Origin: Chitinophaga pinensis
GTDB lineage: Bacteria > Bacteroidota > Bacteroidia > Chitinophagales > Chitinophagaceae
DNA length: 64,000 nt
Assembly (NCBI GenBank): GCA_945876095.1
Contig: CAMCMP010000013.1
Span: 1-64,000 of the forward strand
Direction: 5' to 3'
In this document: positions 42,241 through 51,524 of the stretch, one piece after another
Layout of the letters: every line of letters starts with the position of its first letter
Position numbering within the stretch: the stretch's first letter is position 1
Notes under the pieces: generated by a model
Databases searched by the model: none
The model's input: the letters and a program-made list of their open reading frames with translations, nothing else
Told to the model about the DNA's origin: nothing
Program-made: the position numbers and the translations under genes

Positions 42241-45105
42241 ATGATGGCGATAAATGAAGAAAATAAAATTGGTCTGTTGCTTACCCCGCAACAATTATTG
42301 AAAAATGTATCTATTCTACAAACACTTCATATTAAAAAAACTACTACTGAAACAAGTTTTCAATTGGGGGACCTTGACAACCGTGAAATCAACGCACACT
42401 TTCCTGTAATACCCAAAGAAGCAAAGTCCTTACTCAAGCTTTTTAGCGCAGGTGATAGCGAGGTAAGAAATTATACTATTCGATCGAAATACAAAACCGG
42501 TCGCGCTGGCATGAACTATTCCGAGTTTTATGAAAACGCCTTACTAAGAGACCTGCATGGTCTATTTGAAAGACTGAACCCCTTTACGCCCCTTTTTAAA
42601 TGGTATCATAAAATTTGGTCCGATCAATCCAATACAAAAACTGCACCCTGTATTTTTAGCGCCTTCAAAGCGCAATTGCATTTTGAAGTTGTAAAGAAAA
42701 ACAATGCGTTGATTTTAAAAAAATACATTTCATTAAACGGGAGTAATTACAATATCGAAGAATTTAAACGCTACCAGTTTTTACTTTTCAGCGGTAATGA
42801 ATATTTTATGTTGTCATTCAAAGATTATCAAACCTTAGAATGGCTGAATGCAAATGAGCCACAACAATACCAGCACAATCCAACAGAATTGGCTCAACAT
42901 ATTTTAGCTAAGCTAGAAGAAGAGTATACGGTAAACCGAAATGGATTATTTCACCAAAATCGAATCAGTAGCTTACCAATAAAGCGCGTAATATTAAGTG
43001 AGATTAGTAGTTCCTTTTTAGTGCTTACTCCACAATGGATTTATGATGGGTTTTTAATGGAAGGTCCTTTTAAAGAAACGAATGAAATTACCACTGCTGG
43101 GGAAGCTTTCTTGATTGAAAGAGATAAGTCAGAAGAACTGCAGTTTTCAAAACTTTTAGAGGGGTTGCATCCAAATTTCAAAAAACAACTCAACGGATAT
43201 TTTTATCTCTCCTTTGCAGAAGCACAAAAGAAACAATGGTTTTTAAAAGCCTATCATTTTTTATTAGATCAAGATATACAAGTGGTAGGAATGGATATGC
43301 TCCAACATTTTAGATATTCACCAGACAAGGCAATTACGACTGTTAGCATTATAGAAAATGAAAACAATACGCTAACGGTTACCCTTAACCTTTCTTTCGG
43401 AAAAGAATCAGTGGTCCTAACTGAGCTGCAAAAAATTCTCTTGGCTGGTCAGAAAGCAATACTACTCAAAGATGGCAGTCTAGGTATATTGAGTGATGAA
43501 TGGCTGCAACAATACAGCACCATGATCAAGCATGGAAAAATTTCAAAAAATGATATTGTCATCGCCAAGTGGATGGCGCTTACCGAAGACAAGTCGACCG
43601 AAGATGGGCAGGTATTAAAAGGCGTTATCAAAAAAGACTGGTGGCAGCGTTGGCAGCAATGGCAACAAACTGACGCTATCACTTACTCTATTCCAACAGG
43701 TATCGCCGCTACAATGAGACCCTACCAGCACAAGGGTTTTGAATGGATGATCTTACTGGCTGAAGCGGGCGCTGGAGCCTGTCTTGCTGATGATATGGGT
43801 TTAGGGAAAACTTTGCAAACCATCTGTTTTTTAGCTTATCAACTTGAAAAAAATCCTTCCCAAAAACAGCTAGTAATTTGTCCTTCTAGTTTGTTATACA
43901 ACTGGCAACAAGAATTCACCAAATTTGCTCCACATATTTCTACCTATGTGCATCATGGTCCGCAAAGGTCTTTTGAAAATATGGCTGGTGGTAATCACCA
44001 AATAGTAATCACCACCTATGGCACTATGCGTGCTGATATTGACAAAATGAATGCCATTCATTTTGGTATTGCAGTGATTGACGAAAGTCACAATATAAAA
44101 AATCCTTCTGCATTGATAACCCGCGCAGTAAATCAACTTTCTGCCAATACAAGAATTGCACTCAGCGGTACTCCTGTAATGAATAATACTTTTGACCTCT
44201 ATGCACAATTGAGTTTTTTACTTCCTGGTATGTTTGGTAGCCGCGATTTTTTTAAACGTGAATATGCCGATGCCATCGACCGTGACCAAGACCCTGAAAA
44301 AATTTCTGCCTTACAGAAAATAACGGCTCCCTTTATCCTGCGAAGAACTAAGGAGCAAGTAGCTTCTGACCTTCCTGAAAAAATTGAAAGTACCCTGTGG
44401 TGTGAAATGGGCGAGGAACAAAAAATGGCCTACGATGCTATCAAAGAAAAAGTTCGTAGTAGCATCTTCCTTGATATCAAAGTAAATGGTTTGGGTAATG
44501 GAAAGCTCAGTGTCATTAATGGCATGCTAAAACTTAGGCAGATATGCAATGCTGGCGGACTAGTAAAAGAAGAAGATATTATTTGTACTGATTCTATCAA
44601 GACGGACATTTTAGTAGACGAACTTAAAAATATTATTCCTAATCACAAGGCCTTAGTCTTCTCACAATTTACAGGAATGCTTGACCTATTAGAAATTAGT
44701 TTCAATAAAAATCAGATTCCTTTTTGTAGACTAGATGGATCCACCCCAATTGCAAAAAGACAGGAAATAGTAGATAGCTTTCAGCAGATAGATTCTATTG
44801 AAAAAGTGTTTTTAATTAGTTTAAAAGCCGGCAATGCAGGTTTGAATTTAACTGCTGCAGACTATGTATTTTTATTTGATCCTTGGTGGAACACTGCCGT
44901 TCAACAGCAGGCAATTGATCGTACTCACCGAATTGGACAAACAAAAAATGTATTTGCTTATAAAATGATTTGCAGAGATACGATTGAAGAAAAGATCATG
45001 GTACTGCAACAAAGAAAAAAGAAATTGGCTGAAGACCTCATTGGAGAAGAGGAAGGTTTTGTAAAATCACTCACGGAAAACGATATTGAATTTTTGTTTA
45101 GTTAA
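42241..45105 (+). CDS. SNF2-family DEAD/DEAH helicase
   Basis: The C-terminal half is a SNF2 ATPase: MRPYQHKGFEWM, Walker A DDMGLGKT, the DEAH-box variant D-E-S-H-N-I, SGTPVMNN, LRRTKEQV, VFSQFTGMLDLLE, and the motif VI region QQAIDRTHRIGQ. The N-terminal 480 residues match the bacterial SNF2-associated extension, without a visible SWIM zinc motif. It is 954 residues from the first ATG (42241); a second ATG follows at 42244 and a TTG at 42238. Bacterial SNF2 proteins are nucleic-acid translocases whose targets are mostly unknown, with RapA the best-known relative. It has its own strong promoter. Confidence 0.9.
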   Translation: MMAINEENKIGLLLTPQQLLKNVSILQTLHIKKTTTETSFQLGDLDNREINAHFPVIPKEAKSLLKLFSAGDSEVRNYTIRSKYKTGRAGMNYSEFYENALLRDLHGLFERLNPFTPLFKWYHKIWSDQSNTKTAPCIFSAFKAQLHFEVVKKNNALILKKYISLNGSNYNIEEFKRYQFLLFSGNEYFMLSFKDYQTLEWLNANEPQQYQHNPTELAQHILAKLEEEYTVNRNGLFHQNRISSLPIKRVILSEISSSFLVLTPQWIYDGFLMEGPFKETNEITTAGEAFLIERDKSEELQFSKLLEGLHPNFKKQLNGYFYLSFAEAQKKQWFLKAYHFLLDQDIQVVGMDMLQHFRYSPDKAITTVSIIENENNTLTVTLNLSFGKESVVLTELQKILLAGQKAILLKDGSLGILSDEWLQQYSTMIKHGKISKNDIVIAKWMALTEDKSTEDGQVLKGVIKKDWWQRWQQWQQTDAITYSIPTGIAATMRPYQHKGFEWMILLAEAGAGACLADDMGLGKTLQTICFLAYQLEKNPSQKQLVICPSSLLYNWQQEFTKFAPHISTYVHHGPQRSFENMAGGNHQIVITTYGTMRADIDKMNAIHFGIAVIDESHNIKNPSALITRAVNQLSANTRIALSGTPVMNNTFDLYAQLSFLLPGMFGSRDFFKREYADAIDRDQDPEKISALQKITAPFILRRTKEQVASDLPEKIESTLWCEMGEEQKMAYDAIKEKVRSSIFLDIKVNGLGNGKLSVINGMLKLRQICNAGGLVKEEDIICTDSIKTDILVDELKNIIPNHKALVFSQFTGMLDLLEISFNKNQIPFCRLDGSTPIAKRQEIVDSFQQIDSIEKVFLISLKAGNAGLNLTAADYVFLFDPWWNTAVQQQAIDRTHRIGQTKNVFAYKMICRDTIEEKIMVLQQRKKKLAEDLIGEEEGFVKSLTENDIEFLFS

Positions 45106-45259
45106 TTCTCCTGCAAACTAAAATTTATATTACATCATCAACTTCACTGAAATGTGTTAAGCAATCCATTTCAATCAAAACCTGTTAATGATATATTAAT
45201 TTCCATACAGTTGATGGCAATTCCCTTAGCGCTGCGTAGATTTAGTAAAATTTAAATTC

Positions 45260-45904
45260 ATGCGAAATTTATTATTACTGCTTTCTTTGATTGGGGGAAA
45301 TATTTCTATTGCTCAAAACAGCTCTACTTCCTCCACCATTTCGCCATTGGCAACCTATTCAAGTGAATGGAATCAACCTAAATATCGTCTTTGCAATACG
45401 GCAGCTAAGGCAAACTATATGAGCGAAAAAGAGAAAACAGTTATCTACGTATTGAATCTTGTAAGAACCTATCCTGCTTTATTTGCCAAGACTGTCATCG
45501 CGCAATATCCCTCCTTATCTGGTAATAACGAGTTAGCAAAAGATCAATTTTATTATCAATCCCTTTTAACTACGTTACAACAAATGGCTCCATTGCCTAT
45601 GATGACTGACAACGAAAAATGTTATCAAAGTGCACTTTGCCATGCATTGCTTTCTGGCAAAACAGGTTATGTAGGACATAAAAGAAACAGTGAGGAATGT
45701 GAAAAGAAAAAATATTTTTATGGTGAATGTTGCGACTATGGAAGCAACGACCCTGTAGAAATTATTATCACCTTATTAATCGATAAAGACATTACCTCAT
45801 TAGGGCACCGTAAAATATTATTAGGAAAATATACCAGCGCGGGAGTTAGTATTCAACCACATACTACCTACCGTTTTAATACGGTACTGGATTTTTATTT
45901 CTAA
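45260..45904 (+). CDS. secreted CAP-domain (SCP/PR1-like) protein
   Basis: A signal peptide (MRNLLLLLSLIGGNISIAQ) precedes a domain with the CAP pattern: a His in GYVGHKR, a Glu in DPVEIII and a His in LGHRKILLG, ending in a beta strand GVSIQPHTTYRFNTVLDF. Six cysteines in the mature part could form disulfides. CAP proteins bind sterols or lipids or act extracellularly; bacterial roles are largely unknown. A weak -7 box TAGATTTA lies 15 bp upstream of the ATG. It converges on rsmA with a 31-bp gap. Confidence 0.75.
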   Translation: MRNLLLLLSLIGGNISIAQNSSTSSTISPLATYSSEWNQPKYRLCNTAAKANYMSEKEKTVIYVLNLVRTYPALFAKTVIAQYPSLSGNNELAKDQFYYQSLLTTLQQMAPLPMMTDNEKCYQSALCHALLSGKTGYVGHKRNSEECEKKKYFYGECCDYGSNDPVEIIITLLIDKDITSLGHRKILLGKYTSAGVSIQPHTTYRFNTVLDFYF

Positions 45905-45935
45905 TTTTTTGATAGACTCAAATCCTTATTGGGAA

Positions 45936-46688
45936 TTAATTCATCCTAAAAGTCATCGCAGCAAACTCTTCTACACTAAGGGTTTCAGCTCTTCTATTAA
46001 AAATTTCATCTACCAACACTTCTGGACTAAACAAACTCTTGACTGCATTGCGCAAAGTTTTTCTCCGCTGGTTAAAGGCTGTTTTTACGAGCACTTGAAA
46101 AGCTCTATCACTTTTAACTGAAAGCGTAGAAGTTTTTCTTTTTAGTCTAATGACGCCACTCTCCACTTTTGGTGGTGGATTGAAAGATTGATTACTTACA
46201 TCAAATAAATATTCTACTTCATAAAAAGCCTGTATCAATACACTCAGCACACCATATACTTTGCTACCTTCTTTAGAAGCCGCCCTCTGTGCCACCTCTT
46301 TTTGAAACATACCAATCACCACAGGTACTTTTTCTTTCCAATCCAATACCTTGAATAAAATTTGTGTAGAAATATTGTAAGGGAAATTTCCAATGACAGT
46401 AAACGGCTCTTCAAAAGGTGCTTCTATATCTAAAAAACTTTGTCCAATGATTTTTCCCTTTAATTGAGGATATGTTTTAGTCAGATAAGCAATCTTTTCA
46501 TCGTCTAACTCTACCGCCTTAAAATCGGTGTCAGGAATTTTTATCAGGTGCTTGGTTAGGGCGCCGCCACCAGGACCTACCTCTAACAAATTAGTAAAAG
46601 GGTTTTGGGCCAATGCGTCAATAATTTTTTGAATGACGACTTCATCTTTGAGAAAATGCTGACCTAATGATTTTTTTATTTTAAACAT
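45936..46688 (-). CDS. rsmA: 16S rRNA (adenine1518-N6/adenine1519-N6)-dimethyltransferase
   Basis: KSLGQHFLKDE at the N-terminus, the SAM motif EVGPGGGALTKHL and the catalytic NFPYN motif identify RsmA/KsgA. The enzyme dimethylates two adjacent adenines in helix 45 of 16S rRNA during small-subunit assembly. At 250 residues the length is normal. The C-terminal FNQRRKTLRNAVK region is also typical. On the minus strand TACTTTTG lies 6-13 bp upstream of the ATG, so the mRNA would be nearly leaderless. Confidence 0.96.
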   Translation of the reverse strand: MFKIKKSLGQHFLKDEVVIQKIIDALAQNPFTNLLEVGPGGGALTKHLIKIPDTDFKAVELDDEKIAYLTKTYPQLKGKIIGQSFLDIEAPFEEPFTVIGNFPYNISTQILFKVLDWKEKVPVVIGMFQKEVAQRAASKEGSKVYGVLSVLIQAFYEVEYLFDVSNQSFNPPPKVESGVIRLKRKTSTLSVKSDRAFQVLVKTAFNQRRKTLRNAVKSLFSPEVLVDEIFNRRAETLSVEEFAAMTFRMN

Positions 46689-46693
46689 GATTG

Positions 46694-46701
46694 CAAAAGT
46701 A
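46694..46701 (-). promoter_or_regulatory. -7 element TACTTTTG of rsmA
   Basis: An exact TAnnTTTG match lies 5 bp upstream of the rsmA ATG. Only a TTG at about 15 bp further upstream could serve as -33. If used, the transcript would begin at or very near the start codon. Confidence 0.45.
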
Positions 46702-46712
46702 TGGAGAAGATT

Positions 46713-46756
46713 TGGTCAATTGGCTATTGTGAATGGTCAATTGACAATATTAATTA
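46713..46756. repeat. degenerate heptamer array upstream of rsmA
   Basis: Units GGTCAAT, TGGCTAT, TGTGAAT, GGTCAAT, TGACAAT follow each other with a 7-bp period. The second arm is weak here. A trace of R1 (GCAGCCTCTTATGGTTCGG) follows at about 46793-46815. Confidence 0.55.
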
Positions 46757-46882
46757 GGGTCATTTATCCTTATTTTCATCATTGATTTCATAAGCAGCCT
46801 CTTATGGTTCGGTCCTTAATTTAAATAAAGAACTATCAGATATTATGTATAATGATCAATGTCCTTTTTGTATTGCTTTTTA

Positions 46883-47265
46883 GTAAAATAAAGTTGGCTA
46901 TACCTGTTATTTCCTTTGGAATAGTGTGCTTTTACTTTTTTGCCTTGATGCAAAAAAGTAACAAAAAAAATCAATCCGCCGCGGCGGATGAAATTTTATA
47001 TGTCAGCCTAAAATCAAGGAACTCGCCGGAAAAGTGTTTTTCTTTAAAGTGCGCTCATCCGCCGCGGCGGATTGATTTTTTAACGGCTGATAGTTAAAAT
47101 TTCTAGCACTTTTTATTCGAGGGCGTCAAATAGAGGATCGACTAACTATTAATACGACACTAAAATACTGCATTACTTTAAAGGGTCTGCCTCCGCCGCG
47201 GCGGATTGATTGTTGATTGTTTAACGGCTGATATTTTACATTTCTATCAATTCGTATTCGAGAGC
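46883..47265 (+). repeat. R2 composite repeat, copy A
   Basis: The gap 46689-47320 has no credible gene. This copy begins with a 92-bp block (46883-46974) that includes the hairpin-forming TTTACTTTTTTGCC / GCAAAAAAGTAA. Then follow alternating modules: the palindrome CCGCCGCGGCGG (46976, 47059, 47193) and the module TTTTTTAACGGCTGAT...TTTATTCGAGGGCG. The whole copy matches copy B (51525-51912) in inverted orientation. An 81-residue open frame over it is repeat-derived. Confidence 0.85.
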
Positions 47266-47320
47266 TTTCATTTAACTATTATGTCAAACTCCCTATTTCA
47301 TTGAGGTATTGGTAGGATTA

Positions 47321-48421
47321 TTATTCAGGCACATCCGTTATTTTCTGATCTACTGCATTGGCAACAATTCCTTTGCTAATTTTTTTTAATGGATTTGATC
47401 TTTGTGCTTCATATTCATTTCTTCCATTAATAATGTCGATGCATTTAAAAATTGCTTCTCTAAAAGAACTTTCATCAGCAATTCCTTTGCCTGCAATATC
47501 GAAAGCAACTCCATGATCGGGTGATGTGCGAACAGCTGAAAGACCCGCCGTATAATTCACTCCTTCTCCAAAGGCAAGTGATTTAAAAGGTATCAATCCT
47601 TGATCGTGGTACATTGCTAATACAGCATCAAATTTTTCATGACTGCCTCTTGCAAAAAAAGCATCAGCGCTGTAGGGACCAAAACAAAAAATATCTTTTT
47701 GCTTTGCATCTTTAATCGCTGGCTTAATTATTTCCTCTTCTTCTTTTCCTATCAGTCCTTCGTCTCCTGCATGAGGATTGAGACCTAGCACAGCAATTTT
47801 TGGTTTATCAATACCGAAATCTTTTTTCAAAGAGTTATGGATGATTTGAAGTTTACTTAAAATACTCGCTCTGGTGATAAAGCCAGCCACTTCTTTAACA
47901 GGGACATGCTCAGTGAGTACCGCCACCCTCATATTGTCCGCAACCATAAACATTGCCACATCTGACACGCCAAAAAGATTTTTGAGATAAGGCGTATGAC
48001 CAGTAAAATTAAATTTCTCTGATTGAGTATTTTTTTTGTGAATTGGCGCAGTGACCAGTCCATCAATATGACCCTCTTTGAGTGCTTGAGCGGCTGTTAC
48101 TAGACTTATTACGGCATATTTGCCACCATCCTCTGTTAATTCACCTGGAGTTATTGCCACCTCGTCTTCCCAGCAATTAAATAAATTGACCTGTTTGTGA
48201 TTGATTCGATTGGCTTCTTTGATACTTGAAAAATTGAAGTTTATCTCTGGAAGCGCCTTGCGATAAAAATTAACTACTTTATTGCTAGCAAATAATACGG
48301 GGGTGCAAATTTCCAGCAAACGACTATCGCTGATGGTTTTAATGATAATTTCAAGGCCAATACCATTCAGGTCTCCACAAGATATGCCAATGACAGGTTT
48401 ATTTCCAATTGCTAAACTCAT
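47321..48421 (-). CDS. pdxA: 4-hydroxythreonine-4-phosphate dehydrogenase
   Basis: KPVIGISCGDLNGIGLEII at the N-terminus, TGHTPYLKNL and AMYHDQGLIPFK with metal-binding His and Asp are PdxA hallmarks. The enzyme oxidises 4-phosphohydroxy-L-threonine in the deoxyxylulose-dependent route to pyridoxal phosphate. The ATG at 48421 gives 366 residues; an in-frame TTG at 48454 would add 11 unlikely residues. It stands alone between R2 copies, with no pdxJ beside it. Confidence 0.94.
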   Translation of the reverse strand: MSLAIGNKPVIGISCGDLNGIGLEIIIKTISDSRLLEICTPVLFASNKVVNFYRKALPEINFNFSSIKEANRINHKQVNLFNCWEDEVAITPGELTEDGGKYAVISLVTAAQALKEGHIDGLVTAPIHKKNTQSEKFNFTGHTPYLKNLFGVSDVAMFMVADNMRVAVLTEHVPVKEVAGFITRASILSKLQIIHNSLKKDFGIDKPKIAVLGLNPHAGDEGLIGKEEEEIIKPAIKDAKQKDIFCFGPYSADAFFARGSHEKFDAVLAMYHDQGLIPFKSLAFGEGVNYTAGLSAVRTSPDHGVAFDIAGKGIADESSFREAIFKCIDIINGRNEYEAQRSNPLKKISKGIVANAVDQKITDVPE

Positions 48422-48544
48422 AAAGTTTTTATGTATTGAGTGGTAAAAATACAACTTCTTGTTGTAAAGTATCGTGATTAAGGTATTGGGGAATTGACAA
48501 AACAGTTATTTGTCTCCCTCGAATAAAAATTGCCTTAAATTTCC

Positions 48545-48682
48545 TTCGAAATAGAGTCCTTTTACTTTTTTTTCTTGATAAAAAAAAGTAACAAAAAAAA
48601 TCAATCCGCCGCGGCGGACTGATTTTTTAACGGCTGATATTTAAAATTTCTAGCACTTTTTATTCGAGGGCGTCAAAAATCT
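48545..48682 (+). repeat. R2 composite repeat, short copy C
   Basis: A shorter version in the same orientation as copy A holds a diverged TTTACTTTTTTTTC / AAAAAAAAGTAAC hairpin, one CCGCCGCGGCGG palindrome (48606-48617) and one TTTTTTAACGGCTGATAT... TTATTCGAGGGCGTCAA module. The middle modules of copy A are missing. Confidence 0.8.
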
Positions 48683-48700
48683 ATTATGTCAAAACACTTG

Positions 48701-48775
48701 ATTTATCACCAGTAATTGCAAAAGCAGCGGCGTTGCAGTAACGAAGCCAGTCGGCTGTGGAGGCGAAGAGTATGT
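48701..48775 (-). repeat. R1 remnant d (internally deleted, inverted)
   Basis: TGATTTATCACCAGTAATTG is joined directly to CAAAAGCAGCGGCGTTGCAG and GTCGGCTGTGGAGGCGAAG, so about 90 bp of the R1 middle are missing. The deletion point falls at a GCA shared by both sides. Confidence 0.7.
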
Positions 48776-48797
48776 AATTAAAAGATAGAACGAATAA

Positions 48798-48928
48798 AGT
48801 GAATGGCGAATAAAGTAAATGGTGAAAACTCTTAAAGCTTTTATTAACATCTAATATATATTAGAATAAATCAAAATAATTTTTTAATTACCTATTGCCC
48901 ATTGACAATTCACCATTCACAATTGAAC
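48798..48928. repeat. inverted heptamer arrays upstream of the ABC operon
   Basis: The left arm (48798-48827) contains AGTGAAT, GGCGAAT, a degenerate unit and GGTGAAA. The right arm (48892-48928) reads ATTGCCC, ATTGACA, ATTCACC, ATTCACA, ATTGAAC. The -7 box of the ABC operon begins about 20 bp after the right arm. Confidence 0.7.
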
Positions 48929-48949
48929 AATTCTTCCAGCAATCCGTTG

Positions 48950-48957
48950 TAACTTTG
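48950..48957 (+). promoter_or_regulatory. -7 element TAACTTTG of the ABC operon
   Basis: An exact TAnnTTTG match lies 16 bp upstream of the ATG at 48974. A TTG at 48923-48925 gives a 24-bp spacer, slightly long. The -33 site falls in the right heptamer arm. Confidence 0.5.
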
Positions 48958-48973
48958 TCACTACAATAACTAC

Positions 48974-49903
48974 ATGTCAGCAATTATCAAGGTCAATCAC
49001 CTTTCCAAACAGTTTAAAGATACCAAGGCCGTTGACGACCTTTCATTTACCGTGAATGAGGGAGATGTGTATGGTTTTTTAGGACAAAATGGTGCTGGTA
49101 AATCCACTACCATCCGTATGTTGCTTAGCTTGATAACACCTTCCGAAGGCGAAATTATTATTTTTGGAAAAAAATTACAAACCCACCGCTCAGAGATTCT
49201 TACACAAGTAGGTGCAGTTATTGAAAAACCAGATCTATACAAATATCTTTCTGCTTACGACAATCTTTCCATCTTCGCTAAAATGAGCGGTAGTAAGGTC
49301 TCCCGAGAATTACTGATGAAGCAATTGGAAATGGTGGGATTAGCAGACAGAGCGAAAGGTAAGGTAGAAACTTTCAGCCAAGGGATGAAACAGCGTTTAG
49401 GCATTGCCGTTGCTTTGGTGCACAATCCAGCGTTGATTATTTTGGATGAGCCTACCAATGGCTTGGATCCTCAAGGTATCGCGGATATGCGAAACCTAAT
49501 TCTTCGACTGAGTCGCGAGATGGGTAAAACAATACTAATTTCCTCGCATCTGTTGAGTGAAATTGAATTAATCGCTAACCGGATGATTATTTTACACAAA
49601 GGAAAAAAGATGGTGGAGGGTAAGGTGGCAGAATTGCTAGACCCTGCGCATTCAATGATTCAACTTGAAACAACCAATGATGCAGCTGCCAAAGAAAAGC
49701 TATCACAATCCAAATGGGCGGATGCTTTACAACAAGGAAACTCCATTAAACTATTGATGAATAAACAAACCGTTCCTCAATTAATTAGCGATTTGGTGGG
49801 CTTGGATGTATCGATATTGTCTGTTAATTCCAGCCATTCATTAGAGAATTATTTTTTATCACTTACAACTATGTCGGGCCATGTGGAACCTTTTGCAAAT
49901 TGA
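48974..49903 (+). CDS. ABC transporter ATP-binding protein (CcmA/NatA type)
   Basis: Walker A G37-QNGAGKST, the signature FSQGMKQRLGIA and Walker B LIILDEPTNGLDP form one complete ATPase domain. The C-terminal 80 residues are the regulatory extension common in ABC-2 exporters. The permease gene starts 23 bp before this one ends, so the two are translationally coupled. It would power an ABC-2 exporter of unknown substrate; the third gene of the operon, LolA-like, hints at lipid or lipoprotein transfer. Confidence 0.9.
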   Translation: MSAIIKVNHLSKQFKDTKAVDDLSFTVNEGDVYGFLGQNGAGKSTTIRMLLSLITPSEGEIIIFGKKLQTHRSEILTQVGAVIEKPDLYKYLSAYDNLSIFAKMSGSKVSRELLMKQLEMVGLADRAKGKVETFSQGMKQRLGIAVALVHNPALIILDEPTNGLDPQGIADMRNLILRLSREMGKTILISSHLLSEIELIANRMIILHKGKKMVEGKVAELLDPAHSMIQLETTNDAAAKEKLSQSKWADALQQGNSIKLLMNKQTVPQLISDLVGLDVSILSVNSSHSLENYFLSLTTMSGHVEPFAN

Positions 49904-50774
49904 GCTCTTTAAAATTTCAAAGCGGCCACGCACTTACATCGCCTTTGCCGCCATCGCCGCGATTGTATTTATTTTTCAGTTTGCATTTAAGGCAGATGGA
50001 CAAAGTTATATGAACCTCATGCTGCAAAGTGTAAAGGATAGCTTTGAGTTTGAAAGAACAAAAGCCATCAATGGTTATTTCATGTGTTACATTATCCTCA
50101 ATACTTTGTTGGTGCAGTTACCCATACTAGTGGCATTGATAGCAGCTGATTCTATTTCAGGTGAGGCCAATATGGGAACCCTTCGACTACTCATTACAAA
50201 ACCCATCAGCCGGACTCAATTGATATTGGTGAAATTTGCCGCCGCCACTATTTTTACCATTTTACTTTTAGTGTGGATGGCAATTATTTCGCTATTTTTT
50301 AGTCTCTTGATTTTTGGTGCCGATGACATGCTTATCTTTCGATCAAAGGGCGATGAATCTCAGATCTTACTCATTTCCCAAGATGATGTGATGTGGCGCT
50401 ACTTGGCTGCATTTGCTTATGCCACCGTAGCATTGACAGTGATTGCAGCGCTTTCCTTGTTCTTGTCGATTTTTGCAGACAATTCAATTGGCCCCATTAT
50501 CGCAACGGTTTGTATTGTGTTGGTATGTACCATCATCTCTAATATCAATGTGCCCATTATTGATAAAAATGTAAGACCATTTTTATTCACCTCTTACCTC
50601 GTAGGATGGAAAGGATTTTTTTATATTGCTACCACCGAAGATGGGGTACCGATTAAAGGCAGCGTAGAAAATTGGGCAGCCATCAGAAATAGTTTATCTA
50701 TTCTGTTATTGCACATTGGCGTACTGCTAGGCGCCTCCGTTTTTATTTTTAGAAAGAAAGATATTTTATCCTAA
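49881..50774 (+). CDS. ABC-2 type transporter permease
   Basis: The 297-residue protein has six likely spans: one at about 19-36, a cluster from about 60 to 200, and one near the C-terminus. The motif GEANMGTLRLLITKPISRTQLILVKF after the second span is the conserved ABC-2 element that contacts the ATPase. It overlaps the ATPase gene by 23 bp and precedes the LolA-like gene by 5 bp. The substrate is unknown. Confidence 0.88.
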   Translation: MWNLLQIELFKISKRPRTYIAFAAIAAIVFIFQFAFKADGQSYMNLMLQSVKDSFEFERTKAINGYFMCYIILNTLLVQLPILVALIAADSISGEANMGTLRLLITKPISRTQLILVKFAAATIFTILLLVWMAIISLFFSLLIFGADDMLIFRSKGDESQILLISQDDVMWRYLAAFAYATVALTVIAALSLFLSIFADNSIGPIIATVCIVLVCTIISNINVPIIDKNVRPFLFTSYLVGWKGFFYIATTEDGVPIKGSVENWAAIRNSLSILLLHIGVLLGASVFIFRKKDILS

Positions 50775-50779
50775 AAAAT

Positions 50780-51487
50780 ATGCGAATGAATTTATTAAGA
50801 TTTGGTTTAGTGCTGATAGCAATGGTTTCAATAATTGTAGTTAAAGCCCAAGAAAATGTGAATGCATTGATTCAAAAAGTAAATGCTAAAATTGAAAAGG
50901 TCAATGATTATACAGCTGAAGGTAAAATGAAAACCAAAGTGGTATTTTTAAAAGTTCCAGTATCTGCGGTCAAGATTTATTTTAAAAAACCAAATCGGCT
51001 GAAAATAAAAAATGAAAAAGGAATTTCGTTTGTTCCCAAAGGCGCTGTAAGTATCAATATCAGTAATATTGTCAATGGAGAAAAATATACTGCCCTAGAT
51101 GCCGGTATGGATAAAATTGGGAATACAGCGGTGCGGGTAGTTAAATTATTACCAACCGACGACAATGCAGACATTGTGCTTTCTACCATTTACATTGATG
51201 AAGCGAATCTGTTAATAAAAAAAGCAAAAACCACTACTCGTGAAAATGGCAGCTACGAATTGGAGATGACCTATGGAAAATATTCAGCCTATGGACTACC
51301 AGATAAAATAATTTTTACTTTTAACACCAAAGAGTATAAACTTCCCAAAGGCATCACTTTTGATTTTGATGATGGAGAATCAGCAAAATCAAATATTCCC
51401 CGCGGGTTAAATAAAAACAAGGGTCAGGCTGAAATTATATTTGACTCTTACATTATTAATAAAGGAGTCAGCGACGCCGTTTTTTAA
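50780..51487 (+). CDS. LolA-like outer-membrane lipoprotein-sorting family protein
   Basis: The signal peptide (cleavage near VVKAQEN) leads to a 210-residue beta-rich domain with VNAKIEKVNDYTAEGKMKTKV and FKKPNRLKIKN, characteristic of the LolA/LolB-like fold with an open hydrophobic cavity. LolA homologues carry lipoproteins or lipids across the periplasm. Its place in an ABC-2 operon suggests it accepts cargo from that exporter. It is distinct from a canonical LolCDE partner, since LolC/E-type permeases are FtsX-like and the permease here is not. Confidence 0.72.
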   Translation: MRMNLLRFGLVLIAMVSIIVVKAQENVNALIQKVNAKIEKVNDYTAEGKMKTKVVFLKVPVSAVKIYFKKPNRLKIKNEKGISFVPKGAVSINISNIVNGEKYTALDAGMDKIGNTAVRVVKLLPTDDNADIVLSTIYIDEANLLIKKAKTTTRENGSYELEMTYGKYSAYGLPDKIIFTFNTKEYKLPKGITFDFDDGESAKSNIPRGLNKNKGQAEIIFDSYIINKGVSDAVF

Positions 51488-51524
51488 TCTTTCATTAATC
51501 ATTAATAAACAGTATAGTCGATCC

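Noticed and set aside
46852..47097. 81-residue frame with a hydrophobic start over R2 copy A
   Set aside because: The matching copy B does not keep an equivalent gene, and the sequence is modular repeat DNA.
48450..48466. TACAAC/GTTGTA dyad upstream of pdxA as an operator
   Set aside because: The 6-bp arms in AT-rich DNA are too short to separate from chance.
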